Shown: positions 52,021 to 61,297 of the stretch, in pieces
How positions within the stretch are numbered: position 1 is the stretch's first letter
Layout of the letters: the number at the start of each line of letters is the position of its first letter
Source: Pedobacter miscanthi
Lineage (GTDB): Bacteria; Bacteroidota; Bacteroidia; Sphingobacteriales; Sphingobacteriaceae
Reading direction: 5' to 3'
Length of the DNA: 64,000 nucleotides
Assembly: GCF_003315595.1 (NCBI RefSeq)
Contig: NZ_QNQU01000005.1
Location: 205,742-269,741, forward strand
Made by a program: the position numbers and the translations under genes
The notes under the pieces: model-generated
The model's input: only the letters and a program-made list of their open reading frames with translations
Told to the model about the DNA's origin: nothing
Databases searched by the model: none

Positions 52021-53265
52021 ATGGTAGATTTTAATCGTTTTACACTGGCCAATGGGTTAAAGGTTTTAGTACATGAAGATGCTACAACCCCGATGGCAGT
52101 TTTAAATATTTTATATGATGTAGGTGCGCGTGATGAAGATCCTAACAAAACGGGTTTTGCACACTTATTTGAACATCTGATGTTCGGCGGATCGGTAAAC
52201 ATCCCAAGTTATGATGAGCCTTTGCAAAGGGTAGGTGGCGAGAATAATGCCTTTACGAGCAATGATATCACCAATTATTACATTACGCTGCCTGCTGAAA
52301 ATATAGAAACAGCATTCTGGCTGGAAAGCGACCGCATGTTAAGCTTAGCTTTTTCTGAAAAAAGTTTGGATACGCAGCGCAATGTGGTAAGTGAAGAATT
52401 TAAACAGCGTTACCTTAACCAGCCTTATGGCGATGTTTGGTTAAAACTGCGTCCGCTGGCTTACAAAAAACATTCTTATCGCTGGGCAACCATCGGTAAA
52501 GAACTTTCGCATATCGAAAATGCAACAATGGATGATGTGAAAGCATTTTTCAAAAAACACTACACGCCGCAGAATGCCATTTTGGTAGTAGGCGGAAATG
52601 TGAAAACAGAAGATGTAAAGAAACTGGCCGAAAAATGGTTCGAACCAATCCCTGCCGGAGAAAAATATAACCGCGATTTGGTGCGGGAGGAGCCGCAAAC
52701 CGAAGCCAGGCAGGAAACAGTTAAAGCAAATGTGCCCTTAAATGCAATTTACATGGCTTTTAAAATGCCGGGACGTTTAAATGATGATTATTATGCATTT
52801 GATCTGTTATCGGATATTTTATCACGCGGACAATCATCGCGGTTATATAACAGTTTGTTAAAAGAACAGCAACTATTTAGCGATATCAATGCCTATATCT
52901 CAAGCAGTTTAGATCCGGGTTTGTTTATTGTTGAAGGTAAACTAATAGAAGGTGTTACGGTAGAAACGGCTGAGAAAGCAATTTGGGCAGAACTGGATAA
53001 ACTAAAAGCAGAACTGGTTTCGGACATGGAGCTAACCAAAGTGAAAAACAAGGTAGAATCGGTACTGGTTTTTTCTGAAATGAGTTTATTGGACAAAGCC
53101 ATGAATTTAGCCTATTACGAACTACTGGGCGATGCGGCTTTGTTGAACAATGAAACTGAAGCATTTTTAAAGGTTGAGGCAGAAGATATCAGAAGGATAT
53201 CAAACGAAACTTTCAACCTCAATTCATCATCAACTTTATATTATTTAACTGAAGAAAATGCTTAA
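52021..53265 (+). CDS. M16-family zinc peptidase, catalytic subunit
   Basis: 414 residues of the pitrilysin / processing-peptidase family. The inverted zinc motif is intact: HLFEH at residues 48-52 (NKTGFAHLFEHLMFGGSVN), with the further acidic ligand in the VVSEEFKQRYLNQPYGD region. The second half is a non-catalytic M16C-like domain. It overlaps by eight bases the next gene, which encodes a partner lacking the zinc motif. Such pairs form heterodimers that cut extended peptides. No signal peptide is seen, so it is likely cytoplasmic. Confidence 0.92.
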   Translation: MVDFNRFTLANGLKVLVHEDATTPMAVLNILYDVGARDEDPNKTGFAHLFEHLMFGGSVNIPSYDEPLQRVGGENNAFTSNDITNYYITLPAENIETAFWLESDRMLSLAFSEKSLDTQRNVVSEEFKQRYLNQPYGDVWLKLRPLAYKKHSYRWATIGKELSHIENATMDDVKAFFKKHYTPQNAILVVGGNVKTEDVKKLAEKWFEPIPAGEKYNRDLVREEPQTEARQETVKANVPLNAIYMAFKMPGRLNDDYYAFDLLSDILSRGQSSRLYNSLLKEQQLFSDINAYISSSLDPGLFIVEGKLIEGVTVETAEKAIWAELDKLKAELVSDMELTKVKNKVESVLVFSEMSLLDKAMNLAYYELLGDAALLNNETEAFLKVEAEDIRRISNETFNLNSSSTLYYLTEENA

Positions 53266-54529
53266 CAGACAACAGGCGCCTGATTTTAAGCAGGTATCGA
53301 CAATAAATTTTATCCAGCCCGAAAAAAAGGTAATGGATAATGGTGTTCCCGTTTTTACCATTTATTCGGGAGAGCAGGACCTGGTGCGTATCGAATTTAT
53401 TTTTGAAAATGTAAACTGGAAACTCGAAAAACCTTTACAGGCCATCGCGGTAAGTGCGCTGATCAACAATGGAACAAACAAATTAACTTCGAAGGAAATA
53501 GCCGAACAGATTGATTTTTATGGTGCATTTTTTCAAACAGAATATGTGCAGGATCAATCGTTGGTTACACTCTATACTTTAAATAAACACCTGCATTCGG
53601 TACTGCCGATTGTTAAAGACGTTTTATCAGCCAGCCAGTTCCCTCAGCACGAACTTGATATTTATATTCAGAACCAGAAGCAAAAACTTCAGGTTAACCT
53701 CAAAAAGAATGATATTCTTTCGAGAAAGGAATTTGCCAATGCCTTATTTGGCGATACGGCTTATGGTGTAAATATAAAAGCTGAACATTATGATGCTTTA
53801 AAACGCGAAGATCTGCTCGAATATTTTAAAGCTGCATATGCCCCCAATAATTGCACTATTGTAGTTTCAGGGAAGTTTAATGATGCTGCGTTCAACCTGT
53901 TGAATGGTGCTTTTGGAAAAGACTGGGAAAAAAGCAGTGCGGTAAAAAACAGCTTTAATTTCAACACAACCGACAAACAGGTTATTTATGTCGAAAAACC
54001 AGAGGCTTTACAATCTGCAATCAGAATCGGGCAATTGGCTATTAACCGTAAACACGAAGATTTTTCCGGACTTCAGATTTTAAATACCGTATTGGGAGGT
54101 TATTTTGGATCTCGTTTGATGAATAATATCCGTGAAGACAAAGGCTATACCTACGGCATTGGTTCGGGTATTTCATCTTTACAGCAGGCCGGTTATCTGT
54201 TTATTGCCACCGAAGTAGGGGCAGATGTTTGTTCGGCAGCTTTAACAGAAATTTACAAGGAAATAGATATCCTTAAAAATGAACTGATAGGAGAAGAAGA
54301 ACTCAACCTGGTTCGGAATTATATGTTGGGTTCGATGTTGGGCAGTTTGGAAAATGTGTTCTCACATGCGGATAAGTTTAAGAACATTTACTTTTCAGGC
54401 CTGGATTATGATTATTACACCAACTACATTGAAACGGTGAAAAGCATAACTGCCGAAGAATTATTGGCCTTAGCTAATAAATATTTTACTACTGAGCATT
54501 TTACGGAAGTAGTAATCGGGAAGAAGTAA
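53258..54529 (+). CDS. M16-family peptidase-like, non-catalytic subunit
   Basis: 423 residues homologous to the preceding gene but without HxxEH; instead the C-terminal half carries the substrate-contact motif of inactive subunits (GSRLMNNIREDKGYTYGIGS). Overlap of eight bases with the catalytic gene argues for coupled translation and a heterodimer. Length matches the family. No signal peptide is present. Confidence 0.9.
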   Translation: MLNRQQAPDFKQVSTINFIQPEKKVMDNGVPVFTIYSGEQDLVRIEFIFENVNWKLEKPLQAIAVSALINNGTNKLTSKEIAEQIDFYGAFFQTEYVQDQSLVTLYTLNKHLHSVLPIVKDVLSASQFPQHELDIYIQNQKQKLQVNLKKNDILSRKEFANALFGDTAYGVNIKAEHYDALKREDLLEYFKAAYAPNNCTIVVSGKFNDAAFNLLNGAFGKDWEKSSAVKNSFNFNTTDKQVIYVEKPEALQSAIRIGQLAINRKHEDFSGLQILNTVLGGYFGSRLMNNIREDKGYTYGIGSGISSLQQAGYLFIATEVGADVCSAALTEIYKEIDILKNELIGEEELNLVRNYMLGSMLGSLENVFSHADKFKNIYFSGLDYDYYTNYIETVKSITAEELLALANKYFTTEHFTEVVIGKK

Positions 54530-54545
54530 GTTTACCCTTTTTATT

Positions 54546-54631
54546 CGTCATCTCGACTGAAGCGCAGCGGAATGGAGAGATCTATCCAGATAGATTTCTC
54601 GACTTCGTTACACTTCGCTCGAAATGACGAC
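54546..54631. repeat. CGTCATCTCGA palindromic repeat, full copy
   Basis: CGTCATCTCGACTGAAGCGC...GGAATGGAGAGATCT, then AGATTTCTCGACTTCG...TTCGCTCGAAATGACG, followed by a T run. It lies between the convergent M16 and ppnP genes. Confidence 0.85.
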
Positions 54632-54650
54632 TTTTTTGCAATAAATTTAA

Positions 54651-54932
54651 TTACCTATACTGGCATAAATATGCTGTTTGGACAGTTGCCTTTACTTTGA
54701 ATGATGTATTTGCCGGTACTTCGAATTTATCGCCCGCTTTGATGATCTGCCAGTCAGCACTTTCAGGAAGCAGTGCTTCCAGTTCGCCTTCTATCACGTA
54801 CATAATTTCTTTTTGGGCTGTTCCGAAGGTATATTCTCCGGGGTTTATAATCCCAACGGTCGATTTTCCTTCGGTGGTTTCGTAACCCAACGATTTTACG
54901 TTGCCATCAAAATATTGGTTTTCAGTAATCAT
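54651..54932 (-). CDS. ppnP: Pyrimidine/purine nucleoside phosphorylase
   Basis: A 93-residue cupin (formerly DUF1255) that phosphorolyses many nucleosides to base and ribose 1-phosphate. The family wording is complete: YFDGNVKSLGYETTEGKSTV, NPGEYTFGTAQKEIMYVIEGELE, and AGDKFEVPANTSFKVKA (given here in pieces). Length matches E. coli PpnP. Only one base separates it from the DUF3857 gene upstream on the same strand, so they share an operon, though no functional link is evident. Confidence 0.93.
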   Translation of the reverse strand: MITENQYFDGNVKSLGYETTEGKSTVGIINPGEYTFGTAQKEIMYVIEGELEALLPESADWQIIKAGDKFEVPANTSFKVKATVQTAYLCQYR

Positions 54933-54933
54933 A

Positions 54934-56829
54934 TTATAAGGTTTTTGCTAAAACGGCCTTTTGTTTATCGGCCTGGTAAATCTTTTTATAAAAATCGACA
55001 TATTCACCATATTTTTCCGGAGCATACTTTTTATTGTTCATCGTTTGTGTACGGTTATAAACAATGGTATTATCCTTTACGCTGAATTTCGCTGTATACG
55101 ATCCGAATTCGGAGGTAATGGTGATGTCTTTTGGTAAAAATTCCACATTATAACCTTTAGGCAGGATATAACTGATTTCGTCATCATCATTGTAACCAAA
55201 TGGAACAGCGAAATAGGTTTTCCGATTTTCTACTTTAAGCGGAACACTCTCACGGCGGTTAATTTGGATGACCACCAGAAATAACTTATCTCCACCCTTA
55301 GTTAATATTGGGTTGGTTTTAAAATTAATCTCTTCTGTAAGCACAGGCACTGTTTTATCAGGCTGTAGGTATTTGTAACTGGTGAGCTCTGCTACCGGGA
55401 TCGGGCTATCTTCGATAATTCTTTTCCTGAGTTCAACAGGTTCCATCAGTGTCATCGAAAAATTTTCTTCAAACTGGGCATTGCCGTAAGTAGATCTGAT
55501 TTCTGAACTAGCTGTGCCATCCTCGGCCAGGGTAATTTTCGTTTTCCTGATCTGGTAGTTCTCTTTCGGATTATAAGCCGGGGTATGCACAATTTTTCCG
55601 CCATTTTCGGTAACCATTAGTACATTCCTGTCTGAATTGCTATAACCCACAAAGCCCATAGGTTTGTATTGGCTTGTACATTCTAAAAAGGTGGTATCTT
55701 TTGGCATGGGTACGCATAATATCATGTGGTTTGCCTGGCCCATGCTCGAATAGTTTGGGTTTAAACTTGGCATATCGTTTCCGATTACAATCAGGTTTGA
55801 GGCAATACCTGCTTCGTTAAGCAATGCTTTCATGTAGTTAGAAAGTGCTTTACAATCACCATAATTAACCTGCGCCACTTTTTCGGCCAAAATAGGCCTG
55901 AAACCGCCGATGCCCAACTGAACGCTCACATAGCGGGTATTTTGCTGCAAGTGGTTGTATAATATCCTGATTTTTTCTTTAGGTGTTTTGGCATCTTTAA
56001 TTAAATTCTGCACCATCAGTTTGGTGGCTTCGGGTAATTTATTTCCGCCCTGGTTGAGGTTATATAACCATGAACCGAAATTTTGCCAGTTGTCGAAATT
56101 TCCTGATGAGCCATCATATTCAAACTGGTTTGGTGAGGCTTTAACCCAGGCAGAAATATTGTCGATACCGGTACTTAAAGGCTCGCTGGCTACAGCTGCA
56201 ACATTAGCACTTTTCCATTTATATTGCACTTTTTCGCCGATAATTACAGAATCAGTCTGTAAATTACGACTGGTAAGGTAGCGCATTTTATAGTTTTTTG
56301 CCTTTTGGATCGTGTACGACGATTTTTCTACCGATACGCCAAAACCTTTAATATCGCGCCACGACGGAAAATAAAGTATTCCATTATAATCCTGGCTGTA
56401 ACTGTATTCTATCGTATAGGGATAATTTACACTTACAAATTTTAAAAGTTTTAATCTGTTGTCCTCAAATATCGAGAAATCGGAGATCAGGCTTTGGTCT
56501 TTAATATCCGAACTCTTGTAATCTTTGATTTTTTTGCCTGTAGCATCGTAAAGTGTGGCTTTAATATTATAAATGCTGCTGAATTTATCATAAACCTCAG
56601 CCATTTCGCTATATTCTTCGCCGGCTTTGTTCAAAATTGTCATGGCCACTTTGAAATCCATCCTTGCTGATCCTAAACCTTTAACATCAAAAAAAGATTC
56701 TTCATTTCTGACCACCATAACGGCGTCTTTTTTCAGGTTATCTGGAATTTTGGCTACATCGTAATCTGTTTGTGCAAATGCACTACCCATTGCCAGTAGT
56801 CCAAATGCTAAGCTTAAATAGTATCTCAT
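54934..56829 (-). CDS. DUF3857 and transglutaminase-domain exported protein
   Basis: 631 residues. A signal peptide (ending GSAFAQ) leads to a DUF3857 N-terminal domain (about residues 60-230) and a transglutaminase-like core that keeps the catalytic cysteine in QVNYGDCKALSNYMKALL near residue 326. The C-terminal part is beta-rich (NRTQTMNNKKYAPEKYGEYV). The substrate is unknown; these proteins are common in Bacteroidota and are predicted to act in the periplasm. The start overlaps the upstream paralogue by one base (TAATG). Confidence 0.85.
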   Translation of the reverse strand: MRYYLSLAFGLLAMGSAFAQTDYDVAKIPDNLKKDAVMVVRNEESFFDVKGLGSARMDFKVAMTILNKAGEEYSEMAEVYDKFSSIYNIKATLYDATGKKIKDYKSSDIKDQSLISDFSIFEDNRLKLLKFVSVNYPYTIEYSYSQDYNGILYFPSWRDIKGFGVSVEKSSYTIQKAKNYKMRYLTSRNLQTDSVIIGEKVQYKWKSANVAAVASEPLSTGIDNISAWVKASPNQFEYDGSSGNFDNWQNFGSWLYNLNQGGNKLPEATKLMVQNLIKDAKTPKEKIRILYNHLQQNTRYVSVQLGIGGFRPILAEKVAQVNYGDCKALSNYMKALLNEAGIASNLIVIGNDMPSLNPNYSSMGQANHMILCVPMPKDTTFLECTSQYKPMGFVGYSNSDRNVLMVTENGGKIVHTPAYNPKENYQIRKTKITLAEDGTASSEIRSTYGNAQFEENFSMTLMEPVELRKRIIEDSPIPVAELTSYKYLQPDKTVPVLTEEINFKTNPILTKGGDKLFLVVIQINRRESVPLKVENRKTYFAVPFGYNDDDEISYILPKGYNVEFLPKDITITSEFGSYTAKFSVKDNTIVYNRTQTMNNKKYAPEKYGEYVDFYKKIYQADKQKAVLAKTL

Positions 56830-58835
56830 TAGCCTTTCTTTTTAAATACAATCTGCTCGGCCTGTTTTTCTACCACAGCTTTAAACAATTCTTTTAAATC
56901 GAAATATTCTTCAGGGGTATAAAATGATTTATTAACGTTAATGGTACTTTTTATCATAAGGGTTTTGCCTTCTGATATATAATTGATGGTGAAAGTTCCA
57001 TTTTCTTCGGGCAGCTTGTAAATTCCGCCTTTTGGAAGTTTGTCAATTTCGTAATCTTCAGGGAAGTTTACGGTAATACGGTAACTCTCTTTAAATGGAT
57101 AGGCAAAATCAACGGGAAATTTTCGCTCCTCCAGTTTGAATAGGTTTTCTTTTGTCCGCTCGAAAAGGAGAGGAGTAAAGTATACCAAGTTACCGGCTTC
57201 TTCTACATTATCCTCAATTACAACATCCATGCTTTCGCTTAACAGCTCATCGAGGTTATCCAGGTTATCTATTTTATAGGCAGAAACTTCTAAGCCGGTT
57301 TTATCTTTTTTCAAATCTTTGATAAACTCGGTTTCATTATTGGTTTTTCTGTATTTATTACGCAGGTTTAAAGCCGAGTAACCTTTTGAATACTGGTTGA
57401 TTTTTCCTGATAGTTTATGCTCTTTATCGAGCACCATATTGTATACAAAAATCTTTTCGCTTGCAATGCTGGGCTCAGTAGAAAGCCATTTTCCGTTAAA
57501 GGTTTTAAAATCCATATAATAACCCTGGTGACTCAGATTTTCGTAATCCAGCATCCCGGCAGGCAGATCTTTATCGGTAGCATCAAGAAAATACAGTTGG
57601 TTCCCGATCTGTGTAACTGCAATTACGTTATTAAATGCCGAAATGAGTGGGTAACCGGGGTGCATCCCATTTTCTCTTGTACTGATCAGCACCGGGTAAG
57701 CTTCGATTTTTGCCTCTTTTAATAAGCTTAACAGGGCCAGGTTGATATCGCCCGATGAACCGGTTTTCTTTTCAAAAAGGGTCTTTGGGTTAGTCGCGTC
57801 TGAATATTTCGAATAATGTTTGTCCCATTTTACATTGTTTTTAACATAGTTGAAGATCAGTTTAACCGTTGCCAGCGTATCTTTTTCTCCTTTTAAAATG
57901 CCCGGAAGTACCGACTTTGCATAGCTGTTTTTATTAATATAAGCACCAAAATTTTCATCCTGTGCCAGTTCATTGATGATTTTAGACCATGAGCCGTTAT
58001 AATCGTGGTAAACATCACCGGGGAAATTGGTCGCCCTAAGCTCAAATTCTATTTTGGGATTGTAATCATCCATAGTAGTAACATAAGGCTCATCCTTTAA
58101 TGCAGGAATGTTGGCTACGCAATATTTATCGTACACTGCGTTGGAGCTTACGCCGGCTATATATGATGCATTTACATTTTGATGAAGCGGATGATCTACC
58201 TGGTAATAACCACTCATATTGGTTTTATAATTAAAATATTCAGGTATCCTTACGTTATACTCCGACCACAGTGTTGGCACACTCGACTGGAATTTCCAGC
58301 CGCGGAGGGTAAAAATAAAATCAGATTTGATCCTGTATTTAAACTCAATAATAGATCCTTCCTTTACATTTGGCAGGGCAAACTTCTTGATCACATAATT
58401 TTTATTAAACTCCTCGGTAAATTTGGCATCCTTGTTTAGTTTACTGGTAACCATTTTGCCATCAACCATATTATAGGTTGCTGCATCCATGTAGTTAAGA
58501 TCTTCTTTTGCCGAGCCGCTGCTTTTGTAAAGTTCTACTTTAAAATTGGCCAGGTCATACCCGTTTTTGTTCAGGATTTTGTAGCGGATGTGCCTTTCAA
58601 AAACATAAATAAAACCGCTGGAAGAAGGGCTGATTTCGAAATAACATTCGCCTACATCAAACAATTTAACTGCCGATGCCGAAGAATCTGCTCCAGAAAC
58701 TTTCGTTTCAAATTCTGCCGGTGCAATTTTTCCGAATTTAAATTCCCTTTTTACATTTTGGCCCGTTTGGGCATAGAGACTGCCAACCCCAATGCATAGC
58801 ATTAAAGTCAGAAATTTGAGAGCATTTTTCTGCAT
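56829..58835 (-). CDS. DUF3857 and pseudo-transglutaminase exported protein
   Basis: 668 residues, a paralogue of the downstream gene. Signal peptide (ending GSLYAQ), then DUF3857. In the transglutaminase-like core the cysteine position is taken by Ser/Gly (KTGSSGDINLALLSLLKEA, near residue 357), so the domain is likely catalytically dead. The pair may form a complex in which only the second member is active. It leads a three-gene operon ending with ppnP. Confidence 0.82.
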   Translation of the reverse strand: MQKNALKFLTLMLCIGVGSLYAQTGQNVKREFKFGKIAPAEFETKVSGADSSASAVKLFDVGECYFEISPSSSGFIYVFERHIRYKILNKNGYDLANFKVELYKSSGSAKEDLNYMDAATYNMVDGKMVTSKLNKDAKFTEEFNKNYVIKKFALPNVKEGSIIEFKYRIKSDFIFTLRGWKFQSSVPTLWSEYNVRIPEYFNYKTNMSGYYQVDHPLHQNVNASYIAGVSSNAVYDKYCVANIPALKDEPYVTTMDDYNPKIEFELRATNFPGDVYHDYNGSWSKIINELAQDENFGAYINKNSYAKSVLPGILKGEKDTLATVKLIFNYVKNNVKWDKHYSKYSDATNPKTLFEKKTGSSGDINLALLSLLKEAKIEAYPVLISTRENGMHPGYPLISAFNNVIAVTQIGNQLYFLDATDKDLPAGMLDYENLSHQGYYMDFKTFNGKWLSTEPSIASEKIFVYNMVLDKEHKLSGKINQYSKGYSALNLRNKYRKTNNETEFIKDLKKDKTGLEVSAYKIDNLDNLDELLSESMDVVIEDNVEEAGNLVYFTPLLFERTKENLFKLEERKFPVDFAYPFKESYRITVNFPEDYEIDKLPKGGIYKLPEENGTFTINYISEGKTLMIKSTINVNKSFYTPEEYFDLKELFKAVVEKQAEQIVFKKKG

Positions 58836-59144
58836 TATATAAATAGTTTATTGGTTGATGCAATTATAAAAACAATCTTTTAAATATTTATAAATAATTG
58901 AAGTACAATAATAAATTTAAAGGAGGGATAGGTGCTGTAAGTTCATCGATTATTGCTGGAATATCATTTGTAAACAGATCATATACCTGCTCCTTTTTTT
59001 ACCGGTTGGCTAAGGGATTCATTTTGGCAGATTAGGGCAATTGTCAGCCAAGCTCAATATTTAAGCATTTTTATCTTTATGCTTTTATTTTCGCGTTATT
59101 TCCGTATCTTTGCCTGGCAAATAATAAATCCTAATTTATTTGCT
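58836..59144. other. Gap before guaB
   Basis: AT-rich DNA between the divergent DUF3857 operon and guaB. TTGGCT near 59000 and AGCCAA near 59045 could pair over a long loop. The guaB promoter lies at its right end. Nothing else was identified. Confidence 0.5.
59105..59112 (+). promoter_or_regulatory. guaB -7 box TATCTTTG
   Basis: Perfect TAnnTTTG box, 32 bases before the guaB ATG. It lies inside a longer alternative frame, which it excludes. Confidence 0.6.
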
Positions 59145-60614
59145 ATGCAACTCGATTCCACAAAATTTATTGCCACAGGTTTAACTTACGACGACGTACT
59201 TTTGGTACCCGCATATTCAGAAATTCTGCCCCGTGAAGTAAATACATCCACTTTTTTAACCAAAAAAATCAAACTTAACGTTCCGTTGATTTCTGCAGCA
59301 ATGGATACCGTAACAGAGGCCGAGCTTGCCATTGCCATTGCGCAAAATGGGGGTATCGGGATGTTGCACAAAAACATGACTATTGAAAGACAAGCTGCTG
59401 AGGTACGTAAGGTAAAACGTTCTGAAAGTGGCATGATCCAGGATCCGGTTACTTTACTGGAAACAGCAGTTGTGGCCGATGCTTTCAAAATCATGAAAGA
59501 ACACAGAATAGGTGGTATTCCGGTAGTAAGCAGCGATAATAAATTGGTTGGTATTATTACAAACAGGGACCTGCGTTTTCAGAAGGATATGAAAAGACCG
59601 GTTTCTGAAGTAATGACGAAAGAAAACTTAATCATTGCACCAGAAGGTACTACATTGGTACAGGCTGAAGAAATTTTGCAGAATCATAAAATCGAGAAAC
59701 TTCCGGTAGTAAGCAAAGATGGCTACCTGAGTGGTTTAATTACTTTTAAAGATATATCGAAAGTTAAAAATTATCCTGTTGCCTGTAAAGATGAACGCGG
59801 CCGTTTACGTGTTGGTGCTGCGGTTGGCGTAACTGCCGATACCATCGAAAGGGTTGATGCTTTGGTTGCAGCTGGTGTTGATGTAATTACCATTGATACC
59901 GCCCACGGACACTCGAAAGGTGTGGTTGATAAATTAAAAGAAGTTAAAGCTAAATATCCTGATTTACAGGTTATAGTTGGTAATATTGCTACAGGTGCTG
60001 CTGCAAAGTTCCTGGCTGATGCCGGTGCTGATGCAGTTAAAGTAGGTATTGGTCCGGGTTCTATTTGTACCACCAGGATTATTGCCGGTGTGGGTGTTCC
60101 TCAATTATATGCCGTTTACGAATGCGCCAAAGCATTAAAAGGCACAGGCGTACCGGTTATTGCCGATGGCGGTATTAAACACACCGGCGACATTGCTAAA
60201 GCAATTGCTTCGGGTGCTAGTACTGTAATGGCAGGTTCATTATTTGCAGGAGTAGAAGAATCACCAGGCGAAACCATTATCTACGAAGGACGTAAATTTA
60301 AATCTTACCGTGGTATGGGATCTATCGAAGCCATGGAGCAGGGTTCTAAAGACCGTTATTTCCAGGATGTGGAAGATGATATTAAAAAGTTGGTTCCTGA
60401 AGGTATTGTAGGTCGTGTACCATTTAAAGGTACTTTGGCCGAAGTAATGTATCAGTACATTGGCGGTTTACGTGCAAGTATGGGCTACTGCGGAGCAGCC
60501 AATATCGAAGCCTTACAGGAAGCTCAATTTGTACAGATTACTGCTGCAGGTATGCGCGAAAGTCATCCGCACGATATCACCATTACTAAAGAAGCACCTA
60601 ATTATACCAGATAA
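59145..60614 (+). CDS. guaB: Inosine-5'-monophosphate dehydrogenase
   Basis: Oxidises IMP to XMP with NAD+, the committed step to GMP. 489 residues: TIM barrel with two CBS domains inserted (about residues 97-210, [20 protein letters not shown] and [17 protein letters not shown]). The catalytic Cys308 is in the loop [20 protein letters not shown], and the mobile flap with [10 protein letters not shown] and the closing E-S-H-P-H-D are present. The ATG giving [10 protein letters not shown] is set by the promoter. A strong terminator follows. Confidence 0.97.
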   Translation: MQLDSTKFIATGLTYDDVLLVPAYSEILPREVNTSTFLTKKIKLNVPLISAAMDTVTEAELAIAIAQNGGIGMLHKNMTIERQAAEVRKVKRSESGMIQDPVTLLETAVVADAFKIMKEHRIGGIPVVSSDNKLVGIITNRDLRFQKDMKRPVSEVMTKENLIIAPEGTTLVQAEEILQNHKIEKLPVVSKDGYLSGLITFKDISKVKNYPVACKDERGRLRVGAAVGVTADTIERVDALVAAGVDVITIDTAHGHSKGVVDKLKEVKAKYPDLQVIVGNIATGAAAKFLADAGADAVKVGIGPGSICTTRIIAGVGVPQLYAVYECAKALKGTGVPVIADGGIKHTGDIAKAIASGASTVMAGSLFAGVEESPGETIIYEGRKFKSYRGMGSIEAMEQGSKDRYFQDVEDDIKKLVPEGIVGRVPFKGTLAEVMYQYIGGLRASMGYCGAANIEALQEAQFVQITAAGMRESHPHDITITKEAPNYTR

Positions 60615-60680
60615 GGCTTTAGGTGTAAGGCTTAAGGTATAGGGTAAATGAAAATACCTGACAATTTTAAAGAATAAATG

Positions 60681-60716
60681 AACGGGGCATCGGTTTACGA
60701 TAGCCCCGTTTTGTTT
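60681..60716 (+). terminator. guaB terminator
   Basis: AACGGGGC pairs with GCCCCGTT around 14 bases, then TTGTTTTA. Confidence 0.85.
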
Positions 60717-60722
60717 TATGCC

Positions 60723-61093
60723 AGACCTCGCAGGTTTTCGAAACCTGCGAGGTCTAGAAAGTCTTTAAACTTCTCGCCTCGGTTCGTGTCGCCACGAACC
60801 GAAAGGATATTTGGCTAAGGTGTCTTAGGTGGTCAATATTTTTTTGGGAAATGTTGGGTTCAGTATTAATGGCAGCCGATAGTCCTGCTATCCCTCCAAG
60901 TCCGCACTCGTTCCTCGCTTGCGGGCTTTCCGTTCTATCAGGTTTATTTAACCTAAAACAGAGGTTGTTTGGAGCAGATTAGATTTGTAAACTGCTCGCC
61001 CTCGTCTCGTTTTGTGTCGCCTTGCCTTGGTTCGTGTCGCCACGAACCGGAACTAAACAAAGACCTCGCAGGTTTTTTAAACCTGCGAGGTCT
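60723..61093. repeat. Nested palindrome island before the TonB receptor
   Basis: The outer pair is AGACCTCGCAGGTTT with its complement, at 60723-60755 and again at 61061-61093. Just inside each lies GGTTCGTGTCGCCACGAACC (60781-60800 and 61029-61048). Between them is one AGTCCTGC...ATCAGGTTTATTTAAC monomer (60880-60952). The GGTTCGTG palindrome also occurs in the 40.6 kb tandem unit. No protein gene lies between 60615 and 61179. Confidence 0.85.
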
Positions 61094-61118
61094 AATGGAA
61101 AAATTCGCAAAATAAAAT

Positions 61119-61147
61119 TTGGCAGATAGATTTTTTTAATATATTTG
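61119..61147 (+). promoter_or_regulatory. Promoter of the CCCC-peptide / TonB receptor transcript
   Basis: TTG, 18 bases, TATATTTG (perfect box). The small ORF begins 32 bases downstream. Confidence 0.65.
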
Positions 61148-61179
61148 TCGACTAAATCTATAGGATTTATATAATAATT

Positions 61180-61263
61180 ATGAAAACTCATCAAAAATCA
61201 CGCATCTATTGTTGTTGTTGCCATGCTAAAACAGTAATCGAATATTTTCGAACGGGCCGTTAA
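61180..61263 (+). CDS. 27-residue cysteine-run leader ORF
   Basis: Starts at an ATG 32 bases after the promoter box, begins MKTHQKSRIY and has four consecutive cysteines at residues 11-14, then H-A-K and a basic C-terminus ending RTGR. It ends 34 bases before the TonB-dependent receptor ATG, so it is the first cistron of that transcript. No other gene in the window has such a run. By analogy with the Cys-rich peptides known upstream of cysteine genes in actinobacteria, it could be a sulfur-sensing leader peptide; that is inference. Confidence 0.5.
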   Translation: MKTHQKSRIYCCCCHAKTVIEYFRTGR

Positions 61264-61297
61264 TCAACAATAAATAAAACAAACTATCAACTAAATC

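Noticed and set aside
60979..61194. 71-codon frame on the minus strand
   Set aside because: It crosses palindromes and the end of the CCCC leader ORF, and its residues follow the repeat sequence.
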